A stretch of 64,000 bases of DNA, taken from contig NZ_JAAAMK010000001.1 in NCBI RefSeq assembly GCF_024105665.1, forward strand, positions 248,001 through 312,000. Reading direction: 5' to 3'. Of this stretch, positions 7,982 through 19,095 are shown piece by piece. The position numbers were made by a program, and so were the translations under genes. The notes beneath the pieces were generated by a model. It was not told the origin of the DNA and did no database searches. It saw only the letters and a program-made list of their open reading frames with translations. How positions within the stretch are numbered: the first letter of the stretch is position 1; each line of letters begins with the position of its first letter. This DNA is from Aliihoeflea aestuarii (GTDB lineage: Bacteria > Pseudomonadota > Alphaproteobacteria > Rhizobiales > Rhizobiaceae).

Positions 7982-10120
7982 TCACTCATTGCGCCGTTTG
8001 CCCTCAAGCAAATCCAGAACCGCACGCGCGGCGTCGAGCACGTTGGTGCCGGGGCCGAAGACGGCCGAAACGCCGTTGTCGAGCAGGAACTGATAGTCCT
8101 GACGCGGCACTACGCCGCCGACGACGACGATGACATTGTCCGCGCCACGCGCCTTCAAAGCCTGAACGAGCTGCGGCGCGAGCGTCTTGTGCCCGGCGGC
8201 GAGCGACGACATGCCGACGACATGGACCTTGTTTTTCACCGCCAGTTCGGCCGCTTCATCCGGCGTCTGGAAGAGCGGTCCGGCGACGACTTCGAAGCCG
8301 ATGTCGCCGAAGGCGGACGCGATGATCTTCGCGCCGCGATCGTGGCCGTCTTGCCCAAGCTTGGCGACGAGAAGCTTCGGCGTCTCGCCCAGAACCTTGG
8401 CGAATTCGTCCAGCCGCTCGACAAGATTCTCGTATTCCGGCTCGCCTTCATATGCCGGACCATAGACCTTGCTGACCACCTTCGGCACGGCCGAGTGATC
8501 GCCGAAGGCATCGCGCAAGGCATCGGAAATTTCGCCCAGTGTCGCGCGCGCCCGCGCGGCATCGACCGCAGCTTCAAGGATATTGCCCTTGCCCGTGCGC
8601 GCGACTTCGCGCAGCGCGGCGATGGTTTCTTCCCACCGCTGCGGGTCGCGCTGGCGGCGCGTCTTTTCGATGCGCGCGATCTGCGACAGCCGCACGGCCT
8701 TGTTGTCGATGTCGAGAATGTCGAGAGCGTCCTCGGTCTCCAGCCGGTATTTGTTGACACCGACGATGACCTCGTCGCCGCGATCGACCGCTGCCTGACG
8801 GCGCGTCGCCGCTTCTTCGATCAGACGCTTGGGCAGGCCGTCATTGACGGCCTTGGTCATGCCGCCCATGCCTTCCACTTCCTCGATCAGCGCCCATGCC
8901 TTTGTCGCAAGATCGCTGGTCAGGCTCTCGACATAGTAGGAACCGGCGAGCGGGTCGACGACTTTGGTGACGCCCGTCTCGTGCTGGAGGATCAACTGCG
9001 TGTTGCGCGCGATGCGGGCCGAAAATTCCGTCGGCAGCGCGATCGCCTCGTCGAGCGCATTGGTGTGCAGCGACTGCGTGCCGCCGAGCGCGGCGGACAT
9101 CGCCTCGTAAGCCGTACGGATGACGTTGTTGTAGGGGTCCTGTTCCTGCAAGGACACGCCGGATGTCTGGCAATGCGTGCGCAGCATCAGTGAGGACGCC
9201 TTCTTGGGCTCGAACTCCTCCATGATGCGCGACCATAACAGTCGCGCGGCACGCAGCTTGGCGGCTTCCATGAAGAAGTTCATGCCGATGGCGAAAAAAA
9301 ACGAAAGACGCCCGGCGAAGGCGTCGACGTCCAGCCCCTTCTTCAGCGCGGCGCGCACATATTCGCGCCCGTCGGCCAGCGTGAACGCCAGTTCCTGAAC
9401 CAAAGTCGCGCCGGCTTCCTGCATATGGTAGCCGGAAATGGAGATGGAGTTGAACTTCGGCATCTCCCTGGCCGTGTATTCGATGATGTCCGCGATGATC
9501 CGCATCGAAGGTTCGGGCGGGTAGATATAGGTGTTGCGGACCATGAACTCCTTGAGGATGTCGTTCTGGATGGTCCCGGAAAGCTGCGCGCGCGGGACGC
9601 CCTGCTCCTCGCCGGTCACGATGAAATTGGCGAGGATCGGGATGACCGCGCCGTTCATCGTCATCGACACGGAGACCTGTTCGAGCGGGATGCCGTCGAA
9701 CAGGATCTTCATGTCCTCGACCGAGTCGATCGCCACACCTGCCTTGCCGACATCGCCCTCGACGCGCGGATGGTCCGAATCGTAGCCGCGATGCGTCGCC
9801 AGATCGAAAGCGACCGAAACGCCCTGCTGCCCCGCCGCCAGTGCCTTGCGATAAAACGCGTTCGAGGCCTCGGCGGTCGAAAAGCCCGCATATTGGCGGA
9901 TCGTCCACGGCCGGCCCGTATACATCGTCGCGCGCGGACCGCGCAGAAACGGAGCCTGTCCCGGCAGCGAATCCAGATGATCGATGCCGTCGAGATCGTC
10001 GGCGGTGTAGACCGGTTTGACGGAGATGCCTTCGGGTGTCTGCCAGACGAGCGTTTCGGGATCGCGCTTGACCTCCTTCTCGGCCGCCGCACGCCACTGG
10101 TCGAGCTTGGGATTGGTCAT
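7982..10120 (-). CDS. scpA: Methylmalonyl-CoA mutase, adenosylcobalamin-dependent
   Basis: It isomerises (R)-methylmalonyl-CoA to succinyl-CoA, ending propionyl-CoA catabolism. The 712-residue product has the large TIM-barrel catalytic part ([21 protein letters not shown] near residue 70, [26 protein letters not shown]) and a C-terminal B12-binding domain with the base-off motif DGHDRG near residue 595 and VVVGGVVP later. I place the start at ATG 10120, preceded by GCGAGGATG; the frame continues upstream but only into a palindromic repeat. It is the single-chain form. No MeaB chaperone gene is nearby. The pccA gene lies 180 bases upstream on the same strand. Confidence 0.96.
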   Translation of the reverse strand: MTNPKLDQWRAAAEKEVKRDPETLVWQTPEGISVKPVYTADDLDGIDHLDSLPGQAPFLRGPRATMYTGRPWTIRQYAGFSTAEASNAFYRKALAAGQQGVSVAFDLATHRGYDSDHPRVEGDVGKAGVAIDSVEDMKILFDGIPLEQVSVSMTMNGAVIPILANFIVTGEEQGVPRAQLSGTIQNDILKEFMVRNTYIYPPEPSMRIIADIIEYTAREMPKFNSISISGYHMQEAGATLVQELAFTLADGREYVRAALKKGLDVDAFAGRLSFFFAIGMNFFMEAAKLRAARLLWSRIMEEFEPKKASSLMLRTHCQTSGVSLQEQDPYNNVIRTAYEAMSAALGGTQSLHTNALDEAIALPTEFSARIARNTQLILQHETGVTKVVDPLAGSYYVESLTSDLATKAWALIEEVEGMGGMTKAVNDGLPKRLIEEAATRRQAAVDRGDEVIVGVNKYRLETEDALDILDIDNKAVRLSQIARIEKTRRQRDPQRWEETIAALREVARTGKGNILEAAVDAARARATLGEISDALRDAFGDHSAVPKVVSKVYGPAYEGEPEYENLVERLDEFAKVLGETPKLLVAKLGQDGHDRGAKIIASAFGDIGFEVVAGPLFQTPDEAAELAVKNKVHVVGMSSLAAGHKTLAPQLVQALKARGADNVIVVVGGVVPRQDYQFLLDNGVSAVFGPGTNVLDAARAVLDLLEGKRRNE

Positions 10121-10155
10121 CTGGAACATCCTCGCCCAAGATGACGCGCTACGTT

Positions 10156-10270
10156 GCCCCCCTCTGTCCTGCCGGACATCTCCGCCGCGAGGGGGGAGAT
10201 TAGCCAATCGCCGCTAACGTGCTTGATCTCTCCCCATGCGGGGGAGATGTCCGGCAGGACCGAGGGGGGC
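10156..10270. repeat. Large palindromic intergenic element (rhizobial type)
   Basis: A 28-base arm at 10156-10183 is matched in reverse complement at 10243-10270 with one mismatch (core TCCTGCCGGACATCTCC). Inner hairpins rich in G and C fill the centre (for example CTCTCCCC/GGGGGAGA). This resembles the mosaic palindromic elements scattered between genes in Rhizobiales. Only one copy is in this window. It lies between pccA and the mutase, and translating through it gives a false N-terminal extension of the mutase. Confidence 0.8.
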
Positions 10271-10301
10271 GCGACAAAGCGCAGACGTGTCAGCATCAGA
10301 C

Positions 10302-12304
<2,003 letters not shown>

Positions 12305-12308
<4 letters not shown>

Positions 12309-13219
12309 TGCCCCGAAATCTTGTCCTGCGTCTTCGTCTCGAAGTCGGAGGCGTCGTGCCGCTCGTGAAGCTGCTTTGCCGGATCGCCGAAGGTGCGGTT
12401 GACCATCGAGCCGCGCTGAACCGCCGGGCGGTCGCCGACCGTCTTCATCCAGCGCTGAACGTTTTCGTATTCCTTGACCGACAGGAAGTCGCCCGCGTCG
12501 TCATAAGCGGCATTCGCCGCCAGCCTTCCGTACCAGGGCCAGATCGCCATATCGGCGATGGTGTAGTCGGCACCCGCCATGTATTCGTGGTCGGCCAGAT
12601 GCCGGTCGAGCACGTCCATCTGGCGCTTGACCTCCATCGCATAGCGGTCGATCGCGTATTCGATCTTCATCGGCGCGTAGGCGTAGAAATGGCCGAACCC
12701 GCCGCCGAGGAACGGTGCGGAGCCCATCTGCCAGAACAGCCAGTTCATCGCCTCGGCGCGTGCGCGTAGTTCGGTCGGCAGAAAGGCACCGAACTTTTCG
12801 GCCAGATAGACGAGGATCGAGCCGGATTCGAACAGGCGCACGGGCGCGCCGCCGCCCGTCGGTGCATGATCCATCATGGCCGGGATCTTCGAGTTCGGAT
12901 TGACCTCCACGAAGCCCGAACCGAACTGATCGCCGTCGCCGATTTTGATCAGCCAGGCGTCGTACTCCGCGCCCGCATGGCCGGCGGCGAGCAGTTCTTC
13001 CAGCATGATCGTGACTTTGACGCCGTTCGGCGTGCCGAGCGAATAAAGCTGCAGCGGATGTTTGCCGACCGGCAATTCCTTGTCGTGCGTCGGGCCGGCG
13101 ATCGGCCGGTTGATCGACGAGAAGGCGCCGCCGCTCTGATCGGCCCATTTCCAGATTTTCGGCGGAACGTAGCCGGCGGGCAGGTTCTTTTCAGGCGGGA
13201 ACTTTGTGGTGTCGGTCAT
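12305..13219 (-). CDS. yghU: Glutathione S-transferase, YghU-like (glutathione-dependent disulfide-bond oxidoreductase)
   Basis: The 304-residue product has a long N-terminal lead (SSINRPIAGPTHDKELPVG) before a thioredoxin-like domain (LQLYSLGTPNGVKVTIMLEE, NPNSKIPAMMD, LFESGSILVYLAEKF) and an all-helical C-terminal domain (ADYTIADMAIWPWYG). This is the YghU/YfcG architecture, which reduces disulfides with glutathione. ATG 13219 is chosen because GAGGATGAC precedes it. The gene is inserted between pccB (36 bases before) and pccA (overlapping start), so it belongs to the propionate operon. Why a disulfide reductase is there is not known to me. Confidence 0.88.
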
Positions 13220-13254
13220 GTCATCCTCAATGCGAAGAAAGTTGGCGGAACCCA

Positions 13255-14787
13255 CTATAAAGGCATCGTGTCGTGCTTCTTCCAGGGCTGTTCCTGTTTC
13301 TTCGTACGCAGCATGGCGAAGGCGCGGGCGATGCGCTTGCGCGAGGAATGCGGCATGATCACCTCGTCGATGAAGCCGCGCTCGGCCGCCTTGAACGGAT
13401 TGGCGAAATTCTCCTCATATTCAGCCGTGCGCGCGGCAATCTTTTCCGGGTCGCCAAGTTCGGAGCGGTAGAGGATTTCCGTCGCGCCCTTGGCGCCCAT
13501 CACGGCGATCTCGGCGGTGGGCCAGGCATAGTTCACATCCGCGCCGATATGCTTGGACGCCATGACGTCATAGGCGCCGCCATAAGCCTTGCGGGTGATG
13601 AGTGTGACCATCGGCACGGTTGCCTGAGAGTAGGCGAAAAGCAGCTTCGCGCCATGCTTGATGACGCCGCCATATTCCTGGCTCGTGCCCGGCAGAAAGC
13701 CAGGAACGTCGACCAGCGTCAGAATCGGAATGTTGAAGGCATCGCAAAAGCGCACGAAACGCGCGGCCTTGCGCGAGGAGTCGATGTCGAGACAACCGGC
13801 GAGCACCATGGGCTGATTGGCCACGACCCCGACCGACTGGCCTTCGATGCGCATGAAACCGGTGATGATGTTGCGGGCGTAGGCTTCCTGTATCTCGAAG
13901 AAATCGCCCTCGTCGGCAAGCGCGTGGATCAGTTCCTTCATGTCGTAGGGCTTGTTCGCCGAGTCCGGGATCAGCGTGTCGAGGCGATCTTCGATGCGGC
14001 CCGGATCGTCGTGGAACGGGCGCACAGGCGATTTCTCGCGGTTGTTCAAAGGCAGGAAGTCGAACAACCGGCGCACTTCCTCCAGTGCGATCACGTCATT
14101 GTCGAACGCGCCGTCAGCAACGGAGGATTTTTGCGTGTGAGTGCGCGCACCGCCCAGTTCCTCGGCCGTGACAATCTCGTTGGTGACGGTCTTGACCACG
14201 TCCGGGCCGGTCACGAACATATAGGACGAATCGCGCACCATGAAGATGAAGTCCGTCATCGCCGGCGAATAGACCGCCCCGCCTGCGCATGGCCCCATGA
14301 TGAGCGAAATCTGCGGCACGACGCCCGACGCATCGACATTGCGCTTGAAGACATCCGCATAGCCGCCGAGTGAGGCGACGCCCTCCTGAATGCGCGCGCC
14401 GCCCGAATCGTTCAGCCCGATCACCGGCGCGCCGTTGCGCACCGCCATGTCCATGATCTTGCAGATTTTCTGCGCGTGGGTTTCAGAGAGCGAGCCGCCG
14501 AGAACGGTGAAATCCTGACTGAAGACATAGACCAGCCGGCCGTTGATCGTGCCCCATCCGGTGACGACGCCGTCGCCCGGATATTTCTGCTCCGCCATGC
14601 CGAAATCGGTCGTCCGGTGCACGACATACATGTCGTATTCCTCGAACGATCCTTCATCGAGCAACACCTCGACCCGCTCGCGCGCCGTCAGCTTGCCCTT
14701 TGCGTGCTGCGCCTCGATGCGCTTTTGGCCGCCGCCGAGACGCGCCTGCGCGCGGCGCTCCTCCAATTGTTCGAGCACGGCGCGCAT
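13255..14787 (-). CDS. pccB: Propionyl-CoA carboxylase, carboxyltransferase beta subunit
   Basis: It transfers the carboxyl group from biotin to propionyl-CoA to make methylmalonyl-CoA. The 510-residue product has the full carboxyltransferase fold: [20 protein letters not shown], the N-domain oxyanion segment [37 protein letters not shown], and the C-domain [17 protein letters not shown]. Its ATG overlaps the stop of a 13-codon open frame that has a strong ribosome binding site, while pccB itself has none, so translation is probably coupled. It heads the pccB-yghU-pccA-scpA cluster. Confidence 0.96.
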   Translation of the reverse strand: MRAVLEQLEERRAQARLGGGQKRIEAQHAKGKLTARERVEVLLDEGSFEEYDMYVVHRTTDFGMAEQKYPGDGVVTGWGTINGRLVYVFSQDFTVLGGSLSETHAQKICKIMDMAVRNGAPVIGLNDSGGARIQEGVASLGGYADVFKRNVDASGVVPQISLIMGPCAGGAVYSPAMTDFIFMVRDSSYMFVTGPDVVKTVTNEIVTAEELGGARTHTQKSSVADGAFDNDVIALEEVRRLFDFLPLNNREKSPVRPFHDDPGRIEDRLDTLIPDSANKPYDMKELIHALADEGDFFEIQEAYARNIITGFMRIEGQSVGVVANQPMVLAGCLDIDSSRKAARFVRFCDAFNIPILTLVDVPGFLPGTSQEYGGVIKHGAKLLFAYSQATVPMVTLITRKAYGGAYDVMASKHIGADVNYAWPTAEIAVMGAKGATEILYRSELGDPEKIAARTAEYEENFANPFKAAERGFIDEVIMPHSSRKRIARAFAMLRTKKQEQPWKKHDTMPL

Positions 14788-14828
14788 CAGCGACGGCTCT
14801 CGTGAAAGACGGTGGAGCGCTCGATCAT
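14787..14828 (-). CDS. 13-codon leader peptide coupled to pccB
   Basis: ATG 14828 follows GGGAGGAATTGCC, one of the best ribosome binding sites in the window. The frame encodes [13 protein letters not shown] and stops at a TGA that shares bases with the pccB ATG (ATGA). The peptide has no runs of a regulatory amino acid, so attenuation by codon stalling is not evident. A simple role in loading ribosomes onto pccB is more likely. It is too short to be sure that the peptide matters. Confidence 0.45.
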   Translation of the reverse strand: MIERSTVFHESRR

Positions 14829-14975
14829 TGGCAATTCCTCCCTATTGTCGTGCATTTTTTGGATAGCGGTGAAAAAGCTATATGGGAAGGGCGTCACGGG
14901 AACCCAGATGAAGGACGAGGGTGCGGGTCTCAAAAAGAGAGGCGCAACGCGGCGTGTCTCAGATCGGACATTCAT

Positions 14976-14996
14976 TTGTGCACAGCGGCTGCGCAA
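14976..14996. promoter_or_regulatory. Possible operator between pccB and the hydrolase gene
   Basis: TTGTGCA at 14976-14982 and TGCGCAA at 14990-14996 form a near-perfect inverted repeat with a 7-base spacer, in the 235-base region between the divergent pccB leader and the hydrolase gene. A related sequence sharing 17 bases (CAGCGGCTGCGCAATCG) occurs at 53563-53579. The binding protein is unknown. Confidence 0.3.
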
Positions 14997-15063
14997 TCGG
15001 GAAGCATCGGCTACTTGTCGTTGCGAGCGATATCATCCGTACGAGACATTCGGGGAGTAAACG

Positions 15064-16113
15064 ATGAGCGAAGCCGAAATCCTGTTTGACACGCGCGGTC
15101 CCGCGGGCTTTGTGACGCTCAACCGGCCAAAGGCGCTGAACGCGGTGACGCGCAATATGGTGGGCCTGCTTCATGCAAAGCTGATCGAATGGGCGAATGA
15201 TCCGGCCGTCGAGCGTGTCGTCATCAGGGCGGCGGGCGAAAAGGCGTTTTCGGCGGGCGGTGATGTGCGCCAGCTTTATGACTGGGGTCAGGCGGGCGAT
15301 CCGGCGATCCGCGATTTCTATCGCGAGGAATACCGCCTCAACACCTTCATCAAACGCTACAAGAAGCCCTATATCGCGCTGATCGACGGCATCGTGATGG
15401 GCGGCGGCGTGGGCGTCTCCTTCCACGGCAGCCACCGCGTCGGCGGCTCGCGCCTGATGTTCGCCATGCCGGAGACCGGCATCGGGCTATTCCCCGACGT
15501 CGGCGGCACGTATTTCCTGCCGCGCCTTCCGCACCGGATCGGAACATGGCTGGCGCTGACCGGCGCGCGTCTCGGGCAGGCGGATGCCTTGTGGTGCGGG
15601 CTGATCACGGAGGCGGTCGACAGCACGGATTTCGAGGCGCTGGAGACTGCGCTGGTCGAAGACAGCGAGCCCGGCCAAGCCCTGACAACCCATGCGGCCG
15701 GCCCGGACGGCGCAACCCTGCCCGGTCTTGCCGAAACGATCGAGCGATGCTTTGCCGGCGAGACGGTCGAAACCATTCTCGCCGCGCTCGATGCCGATGG
15801 CGGCGAATGGGCCGCGAAACAGGCCGCGATCATCCGTGCGAAGTCGCCGACCAGCCTGAAGATCGCCCTGCGCCAGATGCGGGAAGGCGCGAAGGCCGAC
15901 TTCGAGGAATGCATGAAGATCGAGTTCCGGATCGTCAGCCGCGTCATCGAGGGACACGAATTTTTCGAAGGCGTGCGCGCGGTCATCATCGACAAGGACA
16001 ACGCACCGAAATGGCGGCCGGCGACACTTGATGCCGTGAGCGACGCCGACATCGACGCCTATTTCGCAAGATTGCCGGACGAACTCGACCTGTCGCATCT
16101 CGAACGCCTGTGA
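15064..16113 (+). CDS. 3-hydroxyisobutyryl-CoA hydrolase (enoyl-CoA hydratase/isomerase fold)
   Basis: It probably hydrolyses 3-hydroxyisobutyryl-CoA in valine catabolism, a pathway that ends in propionyl-CoA, matching the divergent pcc genes. The 349-residue length and the motifs separate it from plain enoyl-CoA hydratases: GGDVRQLYDWG (about 59-69), GIVMGGGVGVSFHGSHRV, FAMPETGIGLFPDVGGTYFLPRL, then SPTSLKIALRQM and the C-terminal FFEGVRAVIIDKDNAPKW. GGGGAGTAAACG lies before the ATG, though other acyl-CoA hydrolase activities cannot be ruled out. It stands 77 bases before the next operon. Confidence 0.88.
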   Translation: MSEAEILFDTRGPAGFVTLNRPKALNAVTRNMVGLLHAKLIEWANDPAVERVVIRAAGEKAFSAGGDVRQLYDWGQAGDPAIRDFYREEYRLNTFIKRYKKPYIALIDGIVMGGGVGVSFHGSHRVGGSRLMFAMPETGIGLFPDVGGTYFLPRLPHRIGTWLALTGARLGQADALWCGLITEAVDSTDFEALETALVEDSEPGQALTTHAAGPDGATLPGLAETIERCFAGETVETILAALDADGGEWAAKQAAIIRAKSPTSLKIALRQMREGAKADFEECMKIEFRIVSRVIEGHEFFEGVRAVIIDKDNAPKWRPATLDAVSDADIDAYFARLPDELDLSHLERL

Positions 16114-16150
16114 AAATGGTAGCTGTCGATTGACGGCGGCCCAACTCGCG

Positions 16151-16168
16151 ACATACCTTGCGGTATGT
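16151..16168. promoter_or_regulatory. Perfect inverted repeat, probable operator of the beta-oxidation operon
   Basis: ACATACC, four bases, GGTATGT. The repeat ends 22 bases before the start of the PcaD-like gene. The form, a short palindrome with GGTATG half sites, is typical of TetR-family operators, but no TetR gene is in the window. There is no T-run, which argues against a terminator for the gene upstream. Confidence 0.5.
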
Positions 16169-16190
16169 TAACCGGATGGGAGGAGCCGGA

Positions 16191-16982
16191 ATGGCGTTTG
16201 CGCGCGTAAACGGCGTTGTGCTGCATCATGAAGTTCGCGGCCCGGCCGATGTGCCGACGCTCGTCTTCGCCAATTCGCTCGGCACCGATTTCCGCATCTG
16301 GAACGACGTCCTCGTTCGGCTGGGCGATCGATATCGCGTCGTGCTCTACGACAAGCGCGGCCACGGCCTTTCGGAAGCGACGCCTTCACCCTACCGGCTG
16401 GACGATCATGTCGGCGACCTTTCGGCGCTTCTCGACTATCTCGGTATCGACAGGGCAGCTCTGATCGGCCTGTCCGTCGGCGGGTTGATTGCGCAGGGAC
16501 TTGCAGCGAAGCGGCCCGAACTCGTTTCCGCACTGGTCCTGATGGACACAGCGCACAAGATCGGCACGGCCGAGATGTGGAACCAGCGCATCGAGACGGT
16601 GACCACCAAGGGCATCGGCGCGATGGCGGACGCGATCATGGAACGCTGGTTCACGCCCGCCTATCGCAGTCCCGATAATCCCGATTTCGCCGGCTATGTC
16701 GCGATGCTGACGCGCACGCCCGCCGAAGGTTATGCCGGCACCTGCGCGGCGCTGCGCGATGCGGATCTGACGCAATCCACCGCCGCGCTTGCCGTGCCGA
16801 CCCTGTGCATCGTCGGCGATCAGGACGGCTCGACCCCGCCCGACCTCGTGCGCGCCACCGCCGACCTCATCGCAAACAGCCGTTTCGAGATCATTCAGGG
16901 CGCGGGCCATCTGCCCTGCATCGAAAAGCCGGACGAAACGGCGCGACTGCTTCAGGACTTTCTCGACGCAGCCCTTCGCTGA
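16191..16982 (+). CDS. Alpha/beta hydrolase, 3-oxoadipate enol-lactonase-like (PcaD family)
   Basis: The 263-residue alpha/beta hydrolase has FANSLGTDFRIWNDV, the oxyanion region, the nucleophile elbow GLSVGG (Ser near residue 93), an acid in VGDQDGSTPP and the catalytic His in GAGHLPCIEKP. Sequence is close to PcaD, but no other protocatechuate gene is near and it leads a beta-oxidation operon, so the substrate could instead be a lactone, ester or ring-cleavage intermediate that feeds a dicarboxylate. GGGAGGAGCCGGA precedes ATG 16191; the frame also opens further upstream from TTG 16158 inside the palindrome, which I reject. Confidence 0.85.
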   Translation: MAFARVNGVVLHHEVRGPADVPTLVFANSLGTDFRIWNDVLVRLGDRYRVVLYDKRGHGLSEATPSPYRLDDHVGDLSALLDYLGIDRAALIGLSVGGLIAQGLAAKRPELVSALVLMDTAHKIGTAEMWNQRIETVTTKGIGAMADAIMERWFTPAYRSPDNPDFAGYVAMLTRTPAEGYAGTCAALRDADLTQSTAALAVPTLCIVGDQDGSTPPDLVRATADLIANSRFEIIQGAGHLPCIEKPDETARLLQDFLDAALR

Positions 16983-17010
16983 CCGCCGAACGAACCCAAG
17001 AGGACCAAGA

Positions 17011-19095
17011 ATGCCCGATTACGTTAAGGTGATGCGCGACGGCGAGGTGGCCATCATCACCCTCGACAACCCGCCCGTCAACGCGATGAGCCATCATCTG
17101 CGCGAACCGCTGTTCGCCGCGCTGAAACAGGCGCGCGACGACGATGCGGTCAAGGCGGTCGTCATCGCCTGTGCGGGACGCACCTTCGTCTCGGGCGCCG
17201 ACATCACCGAGTTCAACACGCCCAAGGCGCTTGCCGAGCCGTCTCTGCGCGATTTGTGCGCGCTGCTCGACGCATTTCCCAAGCCCACGGTCGCCGCGAT
17301 CCACGGTACGGCCTTTGGCGGCGGGCTGGAGCTTGCCCTCTCGTGCCATTACCGCGTGGCCGTCAAATCGGCGCAAATCGGCCTGCCGGAAGTCAAGCTC
17401 GGCCTCCTGCCCGGAGCCGGCGGCACGGCGCGCCTGCCGCGTCTGACCGGGCCGGTCGAAGCGCTCAAGATTGTCTCCAGCGGCAATCCCGTTGCCGCCG
17501 ACAAGGCAGCGAAGCTCGGCATCGTCGATGAAGTGACGGACGGTGATCTCGCCGAGGCGGCCATCGCATTCGCACGCGGAAAGATCGGCACGCCGCTCGC
17601 TCCCGTCAGCGGCAGGAGCGACAGAATCGCCGATGTGGATATGGCTGCGTTCGATGCTGCATCTGCGGAGGTCGCCAGGAAGGCGCGCGGGCTCGATGCA
17701 CCGGTCAAATGCGCCGAAGCCGTGCGCAACGCGATCACCATGGATTTCGACGCGGCGCTGAAGCGCGAACGTGAATTGTTCATAGAACTGGTACAGGGCA
17801 CGCAGTCGAAGGCGCAGCGGCATTTATTCTTCGCGCAACGCGAGGCCGCGAAGGTCGAAGGCGTCGGCAAGGAGATCGAGGCGCGCCCCGTCAAGCGCGT
17901 CGGGGTGATCGGAGCGGGCACGATGGGCGGAGGCATCGCCATGTCCTTCGTCAATGGCGGCATTCCCGTCACGCTTCTGGAGATGAACCGCGAAGCGCTC
18001 GACAGGGGCCTGGCGACGATCGCGAAGAACTACGAGATTTCCGTCTCGCGCGGGTCGATGACGACTGAAGCGAAGGACCAGCGCCTTGCAGCCTTCAAAC
18101 CGACCACCGACTACGCCGATCTTGCCGAATGCGATCTCATCATCGAGGCCGTGTACGAGGAGATGGGTGTCAAGAAGGAGGTGTTCGGCAAGCTCGAAAC
18201 CGTTGCGAAGCCCGGCGCGATCCTCGCCACCAACACGTCGTATCTCGACGTGAACGAAATCGCAGCGTCGACCGCGCGTCCGCGGGACGTGGTCGGTCTT
18301 CATTTCTTCTCGCCCGCCAATGTGATGAAGCTTCTGGAAATCGTGCGCGGCAACAGGACCGCGCCCGACGTGCTTGCCACGGCGCTGGCGCTGGCCCGCA
18401 AGATCGGCAAGGTGCCGGTGGTCGTGGGCGTATGCCACGGTTTCGTCGGAAACCGGATGCTTTCGTCCCGCTCGGCCGAGAACGAAGACCTCTTGATGGA
18501 GGGCGCGGACCCGGCGCAGATCGACAAGGTGTTCACCGATTTCGGCTGGCCGATGGGACCGTTCGCGATGGGCGATCTGGCCGGGCTCGACATCGGCTGG
18601 CGCAACCGCAAGGCGCTGGGCAAGACCGCGCCGATCGCCGATGCGCTATGCGAACAGGGCCGCTTCGGCCAGAAGACCGGCAAGGGCTTCTACATCTACG
18701 AGGAAGGATCGCGGGCGCCCAAGACGGACCCGGAGGTATCGAAGCTGATCGAGGAAACCGCACGCGCAAAGGGCGTCAACCGGCGCGCCATTTCCGACGA
18801 AGAGATCACCGAGCGCACGCTTTATCCGCTGATCAATGAAGGTGCGCGCATTCTCGAAGAGGGGATCGCCGCGCGCGCGTCGGACATCGATATCGTGTGG
18901 ACCAACGGATACGGCTTCCCGATCGGCAAAGGCGGCCCGATGTTCTACGCCGACACGGTGGGGGTGAAGACCATCGTCGAGCGACTGGATCACTGGCACG
19001 GCAAGACCGGCAAGGAGGTCTACAAACCCGCTGCGCTGCTGCGAAAGATCGCCGAGGCGGACGGCTCCTTCTCGGCATCGAAGAAAACCGGATGA
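17011..19095 (+). CDS. pimF: Enoyl-CoA hydratase / 3-hydroxyacyl-CoA dehydrogenase fusion (PimF/FadJ-like)
   Basis: It carries out two consecutive beta-oxidation steps, hydration of the enoyl-CoA and NAD-dependent oxidation of the hydroxyacyl-CoA. The 694-residue product has an N-terminal crotonase domain (ITLDNPPVNAMSH; GTAFGGGLELALSCHYRVA; GLPEVKLGLLPGAGGTARLPRL) and then a dehydrogenase with the Rossmann motif VIGAGTMGGGIAMSF near residue 298, HFFSPANVMKLLEIV with its catalytic His, and two C-terminal domains (GFVGNRML; NEGARILEEGIA). ATG 17011 follows AAGAGGACCAAGA; the frame runs further upstream only as a shadow. The next gene's ATG overlaps its stop (ATGA). The order with the next four genes matches pimFABCD of Rhodopseudomonas palustris. 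Confidence 0.92.
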   Translation: MPDYVKVMRDGEVAIITLDNPPVNAMSHHLREPLFAALKQARDDDAVKAVVIACAGRTFVSGADITEFNTPKALAEPSLRDLCALLDAFPKPTVAAIHGTAFGGGLELALSCHYRVAVKSAQIGLPEVKLGLLPGAGGTARLPRLTGPVEALKIVSSGNPVAADKAAKLGIVDEVTDGDLAEAAIAFARGKIGTPLAPVSGRSDRIADVDMAAFDAASAEVARKARGLDAPVKCAEAVRNAITMDFDAALKRERELFIELVQGTQSKAQRHLFFAQREAAKVEGVGKEIEARPVKRVGVIGAGTMGGGIAMSFVNGGIPVTLLEMNREALDRGLATIAKNYEISVSRGSMTTEAKDQRLAAFKPTTDYADLAECDLIIEAVYEEMGVKKEVFGKLETVAKPGAILATNTSYLDVNEIAASTARPRDVVGLHFFSPANVMKLLEIVRGNRTAPDVLATALALARKIGKVPVVVGVCHGFVGNRMLSSRSAENEDLLMEGADPAQIDKVFTDFGWPMGPFAMGDLAGLDIGWRNRKALGKTAPIADALCEQGRFGQKTGKGFYIYEEGSRAPKTDPEVSKLIEETARAKGVNRRAISDEEITERTLYPLINEGARILEEGIAARASDIDIVWTNGYGFPIGKGGPMFYADTVGVKTIVERLDHWHGKTGKEVYKPAALLRKIAEADGSFSASKKTG

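Noticed and set aside
14829..14996. 56-codon upstream extension of the pccB leader frame
   Set aside because: The strong ribosome binding site is inside it, directly before ATG 14828, and the extension lacks one.
16789..17010. N-terminal extension of the hydratase/dehydrogenase frame
   Set aside because: It overlaps the PcaD-like gene in another frame; ATG 17011 has a ribosome binding site and starts the conserved crotonase domain.
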